A stretch of DNA of 64,000 bases from Haemaphysalis longicornis (GCA_013339765.2 CM023450.1:185405269-185469268); one strand, 5' to 3'; numbered from the stretch's first letter, positions 23,955 through 36,226 are shown. The notes: generated by a model from the sequence alone, not told the origin. Translations and numbers: made by a program.

Positions 23955-24194
23955 CTAGCTACTAGGAGTTACCTCCGTTCGCTTTTGCCGGGCCAGGGCC
24001 GCGTCGAGCCGCTGGATGGCTTGGAGTTGCGCCTGATGGTCAGGCGAACTGATGTAGTGTTTCATGTCCGGTGGCAGAGAGTCCCGCACGGTTCCCCCCG
24101 CACACGCGTCACACCCCCACAGCACGTGGGCTAAGGTTGCCAGTTCTCGCGCACACACACTGCACGTAGCACTTTCAAACAGTCCAGGACACAC
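23955..24194 (-). pseudogene. LINE C-terminal zinc-binding segment
   Basis: The frame begins CPGLFESATCSVCARELATL and continues AHVLWGCDAC, a Cys-Cys-His-Cys arrangement found at the end of ORF2 in I/R1-type LINEs. It then runs 45 residues to a stop before the 3' untranslated tail. It is separated from RNase H by a frameshift but otherwise intact. Confidence 0.8.
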
Positions 24195-24202
24195 GTGCCG
24201 GG

Positions 24203-24928
24203 CTAGGGCCGGCGTGAGTACTGTTCCAGTCTGTAGCTGTCGTAAGAGGACCCCTCACGTCGCCCTAGTCTCGGGTGAGGCCCAGGCAACGCTCGGCGGC
24301 CCTCTCGGTACCAAGCGAGGATTCCTCCGTAGTCCAGTACCGGGTCCGGGTCCAGGAAGTCAGCCTCGTCCGCTTCCGAGGGGCGGGGGGGCGCCGCACG
24401 GTACGCGAGCTCACGCGCGACGACGTCCGCCTCCTCGTTGCGGTTGGCCGCTCCCCCTGGGATGACTCCGACGTGGGCCAGGAACCATCGTAGATGGGTC
24501 GTGCTTGACTTGGTCCTCGGCAGCAGGCTCGCCGCCGGCGTCCCGACGCTCCCGCGGCCAAAGTTGGCGATGGCCGTGCGGGAGTCAATCAGGATCGTGG
24601 TCACCTCCGGTGTGCCGCTCAGCGCCAGGGCGATGGCGGCTTCCTCCGCTTGCTCCGCAGACGTCGCTCGGACGCTGCAGGCGTTGAGTACTTTCCCGTC
24701 CGTGGCCCGGACAACCGCTGCCACGTACGTCTTCGGCTTGCGTTGGTGTTTGGCTGCGTCCACGTACACCGCCGTTGCGTCGTCGGCGTATGTTTCTGCC
24801 AGCGCTCTCGCCCTGGCAACCTTCGCTCCTTGTTGCGGTCCGGGTGCACGTTGCGCGGGAGCGGCAGGACCACCAGGCGCCTTGCTACTTGCTTGCTCAC
24901 CTCCTCCCGCTTCGGGGCTTCCTCCCAA
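24203..24928 (-). pseudogene. LINE RNase H domain
   Basis: In the frame one base away from the transcriptase, RNase H is complete: TAVYVDAAKH, EQAEEAAIAL, TILIDSRTAIANFG, and NEEADVVAREL supply the Asp, Glu, Asp, Asp active site. WFLAHVGVIPGG matches the usual substrate-binding His loop. A second frameshift near 24240 cuts the C-terminus. Confidence 0.85.
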
Positions 24929-27283
24929 TAGGATTCGGCCCTTGGCGGGCGGAGGCCGACCCTCTGTAGGATCGCTCTTCCGGCTTTGGTTGTTGCGAGG
25001 CGAGTCAGCTGCGTCGTGCGCTGGGCCTCGCTCACCTCCTCCAGGGTATTATGGACTCCTAGTCGAGCCAGGGCGTCGTTGCTCGTACTGGCGAGGAGGC
25101 CCAGCGCCGTCTTGTGGGCCTTCCTTATTGCAGCGTTGATTTTCTCCCGCTCGTGCCGCAGCCATCCGTGGAACGCGCCGACGTACGAGACGTGGCTCGT
25201 CACGAACGACTGCAGCAGTCGCAGGAGATTCGTCTCTCGCATCCCGTGTCGTTTGGTGGAGATCTGCTTGACCAGGCGGGTCGCCACTCCCACCTTCGTT
25301 AGCAGCCGGCTCAGAGCGGTGTGGTTGCCGTTTTCCGCGTCGACGTGCATGCCAAGTACTCTGATTTCTCGGACGTTCGGGATGGTGGTGCCGTCTTCGG
25401 TCCGCAGCGTGATGTTAGCCGCCTCCTTCTCCGCCGACTTGCGCCAGTGGCCAGGAGGTGGCAATACCAGTAGCTCCGACTTCTGCGGAGAGCATCGGAG
25501 GCCTGTCCCCCGCAGGCAGTCTTCTATCTGCCAGATTGCCTCTTGCAGTGACTCCTCTATGTGGCCGGTCGTGCCTCCCGTCATCCACAATGTGATGTCA
25601 TCTGCATATATTGTGTGCTGGACCTGCGGCAATCGGGCAAGGCGCTCGGCCACTGGTATCATGACTATATTGAAAAGAAAGGGGGAGATGACGGCCCCTT
25701 GCGGTGTGCCGACGCTGCCCAACCTTCGCTCCTCCAGCTGCAGGTGACCGACGTGGAGGCACGCCGTCCGATTCGAGAGAAAGGCCCGGATGTAATCGTA
25801 CGTTCGCCGTCCCAGCCCGAGCCTCTCGACCTGTGCCAGGATTGCGGAGTGCAGCACGTTATCAAAGGCACTCTTGAGGTCAAGGCCTAGGATCGCCCTG
25901 CAGTCGGTCTTGCTGGGGGACTCGAGCAGGTCGTGCTGGATCAGTAGCATTGCGTCCTGCGTGCTCATCCGGGCCCGAAAGCCCAGCATCGCCGCAGGGT
26001 ACGCGTCGTGCTCTTCCATGTAACTCTGCCAACGGTTGTTTAGCACGTGCTCCAGCATCTTGCCCGCGCACGACGTCAGGGAGATCGGGCGGAGATTCTC
26101 AATGCTGGGCGGCTTGTTGGGTTTAGGGATCAATATCGTTCGGGCGGTCCGCCACTCCTTGGGGAGCGTGCCGGAGCGCCAACAGTCGTTGTAGAAATTC
26201 GTAAGGGCCGTAATGGCCATGTCGCCAAGGTTACGCAGGGCCTTATTGTGGATCAGGTCCGGGCCGGCTGCTGACTTGCAGTTCAGCTCTTGCACCGCTC
26301 GGCGGACCTCCCATTCTTCTATATCCGCGTCGAGCGCGGGGTTGTCTGGGCCTTCGTAGTCCGGGTGTCGGACTTGTGCGGTGACCGGGAGATATTGATC
26401 GTTGAGGCGTTTGCCCACCTCGTCCTCGCCGTATTCTTTGATTGCCGCGTGCAGGATCTGCGCCAGTCGGTGTTGCTGGAACGATTTGCTCTGCGTCTCG
26501 TCACGTAAGTGGCGGAGCTGCTTCCACGTACGGCTGGCGTTCAGCTGCCCGTCGGCTTCGTTACAGATGGCATGCCACTGCTGCGCGCAGAGCTGCCTGC
26601 TGTATTTTTCGATTTCGCGGCCGAGGTGGGCGATGCGCTTGCGCGGTGTTCTGCTGTGCCGCATGCGCTTCCATCGGCGTTGCAGTGATTGTCGTGCCTC
26701 GATCAGGTGGGCCAGTCGAGGGTCCATACTGGGGATCGATTCGTCCGTCTCCACTTCCGTGCTCCCACGCGCCGCCGCGTCTACCAGGCTGCGCGTCCAC
26801 TTTTCGAGGTCCTCAATGGTGGGCGCAATCTCCTGCCGGCGGAAGGCGTTCCAATCCGTCAGCTTGTGCTTGCGAGTCGGGGCCTGCTTGCTCCGGACCC
26901 GCAGCGGCAATTCCACTTGTATGATGTAATGGTCACTTCCCAAGTTGAGCCCCGTGTTGCGCCAGCTCACCGGTCTGTCGTCCGTGAGGTGCACGAAGGC
27001 GAGGTCGGGGGTGGTGTCCCTGGTTGCTGAAGTGCCAATTCGTGATGGCTGCTGTGAGTCCGAGAGCAGCTCGAACTCGGCCTCTTCAGCCTCGTCCAGC
27101 AGGCTCCGTCCTTTGGCAGTCGTGCGGGGGTAGCCCAGTTCCCTGTGGGACGAGTTGAAGTCGCCCGCCACGATGATCGGCATGTCGACGGCTTTTCGCC
27201 TGGCTTTCTGGAACAGCATCCGGAACCGCTGGCTGCGGTGCTGCGGGTTGCTGTTGGCGTTCACCAGACAAACGGACTCTTGC
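24619..27283 (-). pseudogene. LINE endonuclease (partial) and reverse transcriptase, YADD intact
   Basis: The reading starts inside the endonuclease: IIVAGDFNSSHRELGYP, RDTTPDLAFV and NLGSDHYIIQVELP. The transcriptase follows with ILIPKPNKPPSIENLRP, AILGLDLKSAFDNVLHSAIL (motif A), GTPQGAVISPFLFNIVM (motif B) and TIYADDITLW (YADD at 25608-25597), then the thumb with IRVLGMHVD. The open frame formally begins at an ATG at 27408, but its first 40-odd codons come from the host MITE and flank, not the LINE. The frame slips near 24830, after which the last 80 residues are out of frame. Confidence 0.9.
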
Positions 27284-27419
27284 GAACACCGTGATAAGGC
27301 GCTGACATGCCGATCGGTCGTCGCTCCCGCTATATTACTAGAAATTTGGGAGGCTGTACCTCGCCTGCTCCACACTCCAACAGGCGACACTGCGCGCCTC
27401 CGCATCATCCAGCCCGTCG

Positions 27420-29890
27420 GGCCGTTGTGTAGGTCGCTTTTGGGGTCATACCTATTCTGCGGTTTTCGTCATCTTGACGATGGTGTATTTAAAAAATATT
27501 TCTTACGCGCATTTCAATCACTGTGTGTTATTTTTCTTCTTGCCAAACGGACGTACACAACTCAGAATTCCGGAGTTTAGTTGCCTGGAATTATTCGCTG
27601 ACTCTACCGTCTACTGAGTACCTGCCGAGTAATAATGCGACGCCTTGCATTTGCACAGGAAGGCATAATTGGCGTAGTTAACAGAAATAGTCGCAAGAAT
27701 ATTGTAACTATCGATAATCGGTCCCGCGTACCTAAAGCAAAACAAGAAATATAAAACAATTAAAATAGGAAATTATACAAGTGAACTTGGGAAACCCAAT
27801 ACGCCTCGAGCGCGGCCTGTAGGGGCGCCACTGAAATCCCCCTAGCGGCCCGTTTCAAAAGCAGGCGCGGGAGTCCCCGGCCCGCTCCCCCCTGTCGCCG
27901 TTGCTTTTGGGGCTCGTTCAAGACAGCGATTTACCGTTTGTCCGCGTTCGAAATACCGAATAACGTGGAGCAGGCACCCTGTTTGCAAGCGTGGTATGTT
28001 CACGAGAGTATAAACGTTTATGACGCGATCTTAGTGAGATTGGTGAGAGCCAGCATTTGCATGCAGCTGATTGCAATTCCGCTGCCCTGAAATTTAGTGA
28101 CAATGTCTCCGTAAGCAGTGTTTCCTCCGATGGTCATGGTGCGGCCATACACACTATGATGTAAATCGGCTTTGTGCACTTGCAAAATCTAGCGGAGCAC
28201 TCATACCTGACAGCACGCAAGTTACGCCTGCCAATATCACATATCAGATATTGATGAGTACCATCAACAAGCCAATACGGCATAAACTTCACAAACATTG
28301 TACCAAAGAAGTACGATGGATAATGCAAAATTACACTCCGGAGTCAGCACACGACGACAAATTTAATGCTGGGTCGTCTTATCCCTAGGTGAGCGCTCGC
28401 AAAGATTCATCTGTTACATTTATCCTCCACGAGAAGCGCGAAGATGGGCTTATAAAGTAATCCGCGTCCGTGACCAAACTCTTCTTCGAAACATCGTCGT
28501 ATGAGTCATGACACAGGGAGACTGCAGAATCTAGCATAAACCGAAATCACAGACCCTTATAAGATACGACAGCTCTTCCAACGAGCCCGTGTGTACGAGA
28601 TTTCGGCGCACGTTAAGGTGGTCAAAATTAATCCGGAGCCCTCCACTACGGTGTCCTCATCGTCTCCGTTGCGTCGGCGCGGTAAACCCTCCAATCAATC
28701 AATCAACTCTTCCAACGACACCTCGTATCGCTTGTGAACTGCCTACTCTGTATTCTTCAAAAAATGAGTCCGCCGAGTGATCAGCCGTTTTTCAAGGCGA
28801 AAAACAAACGAAAAGTGAACACGCAGCTTGTGTGTGTGATTATTTAAACGTTCATTCGTTGATTTCGCTCGTCATTTGTAAACAACGATAGTTGAGCGTC
28901 CTCCTCCTCTTGCCCTCCCCCCCCCCCATGTCTTACGAAATATCAGTGCATTTCGCGTCTAGTTGGTGTGGTGAATACTACCTTGCTCAAACAAACGTCT
29001 TTAGCATTTAAGAAGCTGCACTCGGTTTTTTTTTCATTCCCGTACGACTATTCTATTTATTCCTTACTTGCAGACCATTCATTTTCCCGTGGTTTCATTA
29101 ACATATACCTTGGTTCTTACTATAAGGCATGAGTGGGCACATATCTGACAATGCACAGCCTTTGAGTGTACTTAACATTTTCGCGTGGCTTATATTCCCA
29201 TAAAAGGCACAAGTTTTTGTCAGCTATTGGGTTATCACGTCCCCGAAACAAATTTTTCTACGACGTACATATTCCAAGCAAAGCCGCATTTGTTGTCTGC
29301 GCTGCAAAACGAACCAACCTCTTACAGGTCTAAACGAGGCGACCATAAATAGAATTCACTTGTGCTGACGTGTTGGAAGGTGACAGCGGTGATATGCTGC
29401 TGCCATCGCCGACGCCCGCAAGAGCGGCCAAGAAGCGCGCAGAACCGCCTCCTCGGGTAGCTCTTGTTGGCGTTAGAGCACTCTACCAAGACGCAGCTGT
29501 TTTTTTAAGTGCCCTAAACGCCCAGTTAGCTTACAGACGTCACTATAACAAGTTGTTTAGAGCGCGGAAAGGCAAAGAGAAGTGAAAAAGAACCAAAACA
29601 ATGCATGACCACCTATCAGCCACGCAGCGCTAATCCCGCAAACGCCGCGGAGAAGCGGCGGCAGGCGGCGCAGCGATCGCGAATCTCGAGGCGTATTATC
29701 CTTTGAAACTCAATTACACGCATCCTATACATATACTTCCCAAAGTGAAGACAATATAATGCCCTGCAACCAACCACGGAAACACGAATAAAAAATTGTG
29801 AAAACGATATCATGAAATTGTGAAAACAATTTCTGAAATACAAAAACTGAAATGCAGCGGCTTTTACAAAAAAAAATTACACCATCTTCC
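27420..29890. other. Intronic stretch, no gene seen
   Basis: Sequence between the MITE and the 54-bp repeats. A GC-rich patch lies at 27790-27910, and a C run at 28916-28927. Open frames are short and without domains. Confidence 0.45.
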
Positions 29891-29894
29891 GAAG

Positions 29895-30215
29895 GGAACT
29901 ATGTGGGGATGCAAAGCGTGCCGAAGCGGCTTCGCTTTCTCACAGTGTGGGATCCTCTGCTCGACGCTGGCGTTTCGAAGCGGCTTCACTTTCTCGAAGC
30001 TTAGCATCCGCTGCTCGACGCCGACGTTTCGAAGCGGCGTCGCGTTGCCGAACGCCATCTGGACCCGTTGCTTGGCGTCGACGTTTGCGTTCTGCATCTC
30101 GAGCTCTCCTCTGCGAAACCTTGTCTTCAGAGGTGCTCGCAGTTCTGGGAGTGAGCTGGCTGGCCCTGGTTGAAGGTGTGCCAGCCAGTTCGCTGACAGA
30201 ATCATTGGCGTCCAT
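29895..30215 (-). repeat. 54-57 bp tandem repeats encoding a basic peptide (STPR-like)
   Basis: On the plus strand the phrase cgaagcggcttc (29926), cgaagcggcttc (about 29980) and cgaagcggcgtc (about 30034) recurs every 54-57 bases. The minus strand reads as an 18-19 residue repeat, with KRRRQATGPDGV, KRRRRAADAKLRE and KRQRRAEDPTL. Arg/Lys-Asp-Pro-Glu-Leu repeats of this type occur in arthropod STPR-domain proteins and in some transposon-borne proteins. A stop codon after the third unit interrupts an array that continues as degenerate units. Confidence 0.55.
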
Positions 30216-30389
30216 TCAGTTCATCGGAGTAGCAGCAACTGAGGGAGCGGCGCGCAGAGATGAGGTGGGTAGGAGCAGCGCGCGCCTACCCACCTGGTGG
30301 GAAGAGGGGAAGGGGAGGAGCAGCGGGCGCGCTGTCACACAGCTGGCGTCGAGAGAGGGAGAGGAGGAGAGCAGCCTCCAGTGACGCGA

Positions 30390-32500
30390 ACGGCTGAGCA
30401 GCCTCCAACTTAGCGAGGGAGGTATATCTAGGTACCCCTACAGCCATACGGGTGGCAGGCTGGAGGAGCCGCTCAAGCTGGGATCGCTGGGATGACTTTA
30501 ATTTTACGTATTGCAGTGCGTAAAGAACGCGAATATATATTATAAAGTTCACAATTCGCGTAATATCGTGTTCTCGTTGGCCTTGGCGATGTCCGCACAG
30601 CCTGCCCATTATGTGAGTGAGTTGGGTAATTAAAGCTTTACATCGATTGAGCCACTGTGAGGCCTTCCCATCGTCCTGCAGGTGGAAGCCGAGGGCGCGC
30701 AGTCAGGCCTTACGTAGAAGAGGAATGGCATCAATTGTGAGTTCTAGTTGAGATCGTCGGTCGCTAGATTTAGCCCGTAAACGCTCGTCAGTGACTACGA
30801 GGTCTACTCAGATTTCTGCGGAGATAGTGTGAGACCTACGCTTGACCCGAACAAGTGGACAGCATCAATGCCAGCCTGAAGTGTGTCTGACAGTGCAGTT
30901 GGGCTGCCGGTAGAACACCAAGGGGTTATGTCGTCGGCCTACAGTCCCAACGAGAGATTAGGAATGAAATGCAGCAGACAAAATTAAGGGCGAAGTGCTA
31001 AATTGAAAAAAGAAGGGGAAAGAACAAATCCCTGGGGAACGCCCCTGGTAGGAGTCCAGGGGGTTTGGTGGTAGTCCGCTAACACCAGAGAGGGAAGTCC
31101 TGTGGTAAAAAAATTAGAGTAAGCAAATTATAGTAAGAAAAATCGTTGTACAGTCGGGAGCTAGGCGTAAGAACGCGGATTTCTTCAAGAATGGCAGAGT
31201 GCGAAACTAACGCTATTTAGAGGTCTAGACTCACAAGTGTTCTAAGTTGCGCTGCACTCGGATATGCGTACACCTCTTGTTGGATTCGCATCATTGTATC
31301 CTGGGGACCTGTGAGCGCGAAACCCACTCATAGGTTAGTCAAAGAATTCGCTATGTTCAATAAGCCAAGTGAGACGATGAGGACCATACGCTCCATCAGT
31401 TTTTACACACAAGACGTAAGTGAAATTGGACGTAGACTGTTGAAAGCAAAGGATTTGCCTGGTTTGGGGTAGGGCGCATGTTAGCGGTATTCCACTTACC
31501 GTGGATACAGCCTGTTCGCCATGCTTCATTGGTGAAAACAATAAGAATTTCTAGAGCGGAGTCCGGAAGGTTCCTTAAGTGTCAGTATGTAATCCTGTCT
31601 GGTCCTGGTGTTGTGTGTCGTTTGCAATCGGTGAGTGCTGCGCGCAGTTTAGCAAATGCAAATTCTGCGTCAATAGGCTCTTGAGTGGGACAAGCGACAG
31701 GATGAGAGGGAGGAGGCAAAGAAGGAAAAGGAAAGAAGGAAGTTTGAATTTTTCCAGCTAAATCAGCCAAGGTAAGAACCGTCTGCAGCAGTAACGATGT
31801 GATGTACCTGGATCGCCGTGCCTGTCCGGACAAGGAATAAATAAGTTGCCAAATTCAACCTGTATGCAGTGTTCCACTCAGAAAGTCACAGAAGGACAGC
31901 CAGTTGGATGTTTCAAGGGTGCGAGCATATTCTAGAGCCTCTATTGTGCGGGCATCGATGCATGATTTGGGGGGAGCGATTGCGCTTGTTCCGCTTCCAT
32001 CGCCTCATAAGCACACGACGCTGATCCCGAAGGCGTAAAAGATGCGTCTGAACGACCGGACGGGTGTCGGAGGGAGCAATAAGCTTGGTGTGATGTCGAG
32101 AGGCGTCAAGAATTGCAGAATTCCACATTCTTATATCAGATATCGCAGCCGTATCGATTGATTCCAGGAAACCACTCCAATTAGGCGAGCACTTCGCGGT
32201 GACAGAATTGAAGCCCCAATGAAGGGTACAGTTATGTAAATAATCTGATGATCACGGCCTAGAAAATTATCTTGAACTTCCCATATAGCAGAAGGTAAGC
32301 ATATTGCCTAAGTGAGATTAGGAATCTTACTTCTTTGGCAACTATCGCCTCGTCGCGTAGTACTGGTTAGATCATCAACCAACCATCGCAAACGTTAAAA
32401 TCGCTTGCAGAACTGTCCGCCTGTGATGCAGTGCTGACCTCAGCGTTATTGGGATGTGTGGCTGCCATGGTGGGGTCATGCGCTGTAACCTCAAGGCCGC
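30390..32500 (-). mobile_element. Decayed LINE (I/Jockey group)
   Basis: Scattered minus-strand pieces lie in correct order. A helical linker is at 32128-31913. The pre-transcriptase block FAKLRAALTDCKRHTTPGPD is at 31700-31600. Motif B, GVPQGF, is near 31040. Motif C is at about 30945-30930 (ADDITPW), where the Tyr codon has become a stop. The post-transcriptase block SQRSQLERLLQPATRMAVG is at 30480-30420. No long frame survives. It is older than the other LINEs here. Confidence 0.72.
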
Positions 32501-32759
32501 AGTCCTCGGCGTGCTCTTTCGTCACGTATGCTTCCATGCCGTCTTCGTAACTTCAAATGGAAGATTCATTTTCTTTAGCCGAATGCGTCAAGAGGTCGCG
32601 GCGCGTTCTTGTTAACGTTGTACTGCTGTCTTAGGGGCTCGAAGAGCGTCGGCTGTCGTGGCAGTTGCGCGGAGCGCTGCGACTCCTCCCATAGCGTTGC
32701 TTAGTTTTCCTCGAGCGTTCCCATCGATGCTGGCGGTTGGTGCCTTGTTAACACAAAAA

Positions 32760-33018
32760 GTGTTTTATTCCGGGATTCACAAAGGTCTCACTTACGTCAT
32801 ATCCGTCACGGGAGTGACACCAGTACAACGAAGCAAGCGGCCTGCAAAGGGTGCACCCCTAAACACAAGGTTTTCTTGCGGGGAAGCAACCTTTAATACT
32901 AAAGAGTACGTTAGACGTCGGGTTGTTCGTTTTCGGGTTTTATGCCGGGATACACCAAGATTTCACTGACGTCGTATCCGTCCCGGAAATGACGCCACTA
33001 CACCTTTACTGAAGCGGC
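32760..33018. repeat. Direct repeat, about 80 bp units 177 bp apart
   Basis: tttattccgggattcacaaa at 32762 and ttttatgccgggatacacca at 32938 begin two copies of an 80-bp phrase (sharing cacttacgtcatatccgtc / cactgacgtcgtatccgtc). A weaker third start is near 33113. The period fits a satellite-like unit of about 177 bp. Confidence 0.6.
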
Positions 33019-33638
33019 TCGCCAGCAGGACGTCGCTCGCCTGGCACACCCACAAGGCAGCCGCCGACCCGCAAATCGTGCTCCGCTGCGGATTTCGCTG
33101 CAGGTTTCATTTTCGTGTTTTACCGATTCCCATGACAGAGGAATCAACCACAATTTTTTCCTTCAGGGGCCCTTCACGGCAAGCCTAGGAGCTCGGACAA
33201 GAGTTGCTTCGAGATCGCCACGTGCTTGCCGTTCTTGTTGCTGTGGTAACCGCGGCGCAATTTCTGCTTTAATCTGCCTAGCCTGTTGTGGTTTGTAGTC
33301 ATCAGACGGCGCTGGTGTCGGTGCTATCTGGCCGGCGGTCGTCCCCGGGGGTTCTATAGTGAAGCTGTCGCCGACGGTGAAGGATAACCGTAAAACGGCC
33401 TTGGAACACTGCTGCAATAGCGAAAAAGACGACCTGTAGCACTCGAAGCACAGACACGAAAAGAGCTCTTGACGGGCGATAAAAGGCAGAGTGTCGGGAC
33501 GTGCGTCAATTCACACCGGGCACAGCAGCGCCCCTCCGCGGTTTTGGCACCCTCTGTTACAGAGGATGCTTGGCCGCCGGGAGCGTTGTTGGCGGAATGA
33601 CGCGGCGAACACCGCTGCCGCTTCATCGTTTGTCTGCT

Positions 33639-33716
33639 CACGGCCGGGCTGGAGGAGCGGCGGGCGCGCACTTTCATATGAAAGTGCGCGCTCGCCGCTC
33701 CTCCAGTCCGGCCGTG
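33639..33716. repeat. 78-bp near-perfect palindrome
   Basis: Two 39-bp arms meet at cat/atg (33677/33678) without a loop, with only two mismatches between them. The outer ends are cacggccgg and ccggccgtg. It lies inside one unit of the 44-bp tandem repeat that follows. Confidence 0.88.
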
Positions 33717-33718
33717 GT

Positions 33719-33890
33719 CTGCTGTGTCGTTGTCAAAAAAAACTGCCGCGTCATCGTTTATCGGCTGCGTTGTTTCTAGAAAAAAACTGGTGCGTAATCG
33801 TTTGTCTGCTGCATCGTTGTTCAAAAAAAAACTGGCGCGTCATTGTTTGTCTGCTGCATCGTTGTTCAAAAAACTGCCGCGTCACCATTC
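33719..33890. repeat. Tandem repeat with 42-45 bp units
   Basis: aactgccgcgtca or a variant recurs at 33741, 33785, 33830 and 33872, each followed by tcgtttgtctgctgcatcg and a run of A. Confidence 0.82.
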
Positions 33891-34079
33891 TGTCAAACTG
33901 CTACGTGTAATCGCGAGTTGCCGGCTGCGCGTTTTACGTCGGTGTTGGTTGTTGGTACAAGGCAGCGACTGTTTGATTTCTTAGAGCGGATGGTATTGTT
34001 AAAGTGGTCATGCTTGGATGTCAATGAGCACATGAACTGACAGTGAGCGGACAGTAAGTGAGCCCAGGCATATCCCAGC

Positions 34080-34900
34080 TAGAAAACTCAAGAATGGGTG
34101 CGTCACTTTCTCCACAGTAGATCCATAAAACGTAAGGGTACCCATCCCGGCTGGTCACCCCTTACCTACTATTTGGACAGAGGGGTGCCTCAAGGGTATC
34201 TCCTCGGATCAGTCCCCTTTATTCTGGCGATGACAGGCAAGTCTCGTCATCTAGAGCAACACACATCAGCCCCTATCGCCATTAACGCTGATGAGGTTAC
34301 GGTATGGACGTGACTTTGACAACACGCACAGTATGATTACTAAACTTCAGGCAGCTGCCCCAACTCGTTCTTGAGATGGCGCCTGGAAACAGCGAACTCC
34401 TCTCGCCCGCGGTACCAACTCCTCGCGTTCTATGGGACCAGCCGCCCCTCCACATCGCAAACAACACTATCATTACCACGTATGGGCACATAAGGATGCT
34501 TGGCATTCCGGTGGGCAGTCATAACAGTCCAAAGGTCTGGCTAACCAGATTAAAAAATCTATGGAAACTGATGGTACACCGTCTTAAACGCCTCTCGAAC
34601 AAGTATGGTGATACACAACAAATTTCATCGGTTGCTATGGGTCGTGATGTGGCCACACCTGCCATTGCATGTAGTGCCCCCGTGTGTGCTTGAGCGAGAA
34701 TAATCTCAAGTTCCTGCACACACTTCAAAGAAGCACACTCCGAACATTTACCGGCCTATTTCGATCAGCGCACCAGATTACGGCACTGAGAGTGTATAAT
34801 AAAAATACTACTCATGCCAATTTCAAGTCACTGAAGAGGAAAGTTCAGCCTGAATCAAAAGCAAATCTTGCCGAAAACTCCAGACAAATTGTTTAAAATC
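34080..34900 (+). mobile_element. LINE reverse transcriptase fragment
   Basis: Plus-strand frames show HFLHSRSIKRKG, RGVPQGYLLGSVPF (motif B) and INADEVTVWT at 34280-34313, where YADD is expected, then GHIRMLGIPVG (thumb) at 34480-34515 and LKFLHTLQRSTLRTFTGLF after 34700. Three frames are needed. It is a plus-strand insertion, opposite to most LINEs in the window. Confidence 0.72.
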
Positions 34901-36226
34901 AAGCATCACCGGTAACGAAAACACCAGTTTTATATACATTCTTTGTGTGTATATTCAGGTAACATGATTTAAAACAAAATAAATTATTTGAGTGCAACTT
35001 AAAGACTTGTACTAATTGCAAGTTTCAAGGAACACTTTATGAGCTTCGGGTGGTAGGATAGATGACAAAATTCGAAGATTGTGGGTACATCGCTAGTGCT
35101 TTACTTGTCCTCGTAACGCAATGCCAATACCGTAGGTGCAATTGGATTGGTAAAAAAGATAGCTCAGGTTTAATACTCAAACACCTAGTTATTACGAGCG
35201 AAAGCAACGACTATGCAATGAGTTTTTTGCGAAAACTCGCCTTGGTATTTTGCAGTGTTCCGCTTAGCTATATCTACGCGATAATTGGATTAACCTTTCT
35301 GCTTGAGGTTTAGGAAACGCACAGACAGCCCAGCCAGTGCGCCATCTATGGCAAGACTGATGAACTAAGAGGCGGCAAAGCCGCGACCACGGAGTAAGAT
35401 TGCTGCCACCACGGAGTGGCCGCGACTGAGCAGCGCTTTCGGATGCGTGCATTGCGCTTCTCTAGTCTTCGTTCCTGTAAACCAAGTCAGCGCAGCGTTT
35501 TCATATATCAGTCGTAAAACCATCGTGTAGTCAGGTTGTTCACTTGCACTGAACCGCCTGCAAAGGCTTCCCAGCCGCCGCTGGCCGATAAGAGACAGAA
35601 GCTGCCGTTTCATTTTCCTACAGTCACGTGGTTACGCAGCGGCAGAGCTCAGAGCCAAAGAAGTGACCGAAAAGCCGCAGCTTGAGCGCAGCTGGTAGAA
35701 CTCATCGGGAAGGGGGGTGAGGGCAGGAGCGGTGACGAATGACTTTGAAAGATGAAGCGTGGTAGAGCTTTATCGCAAAGATGTCTCGCTGTTTACAGCT
35801 ATATCTAAGATGTATGCAAATACTAAATATACTCAGGAAACCACTCATCAAGAACTCTGTACCATCTACTATACCTTAACTTGGTTGCTAAACTTTCTTG
35901 AATATGTTTGCTCTGTCAGAGGGATGCCTCCATGGGAAATGTTTGAAAGTGGATAAACGAGTCATTCGCAACGATTAGTCGCGTGTTGGGGATTAGACTA
36001 CTTCCTTTCCATGAGGCTTGGCGGTACCCTAGCCCTGGGACAAACTCAGGGCTAAGTCTTAATAGTGAGCATTATTCGTTTTCTTCCAACTTAAATGAAG
36101 GCTGTACTTCAATTGCGCGCAAAAGTAATGAAGTCTGGAGAGAGACGACACGAGACAGACCGCACTTTCAACAAACTTTCTTAAGAAATCACAAATTTAT
36201 GCTGCCCACTATCTCTGTAATACACA

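Larger units (their letters stand above)
23840..27283 (-). mobile_element. 5'-truncated I/R1-type LINE with 10-bp target duplication
   Basis: The element is flanked by gaacaccgtg at 23830-23839 and 27284-27293. On the minus strand it runs from inside the endonuclease domain to a 3' tail with AATAAA (23863-23858) ending in TTTCCTCCTCCTT. The endonuclease-transcriptase reading is open for almost 900 codons with an intact YADD; two frameshifts cut RNase H and the zinc tail. It is the youngest-looking LINE in the window, but 5' truncation and frameshifts make it inactive. Confidence 0.9.
23268..27358. mobile_element. TA-flanked inverted-repeat element (Tc1/mariner-like MITE), split by a LINE
   Basis: TA at 23268-23269 is followed by CAGCATCCCAAATTTCTA; the other end reads TAGAAATTTGGGAGGCTG followed by TA at 27357-27358. 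With the LINE (23840-27283) and one copy of its target duplication removed, the element is about 630 bp. Its inverted repeats run some 180 bp: 23270-23450 on the left, 23715-23839 plus 27294-27356 on the right. TA target duplication and CAG termini are as in the Tc1/mariner superfamily. No transposase is present, so it must have depended on another copy. Confidence 0.82.
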
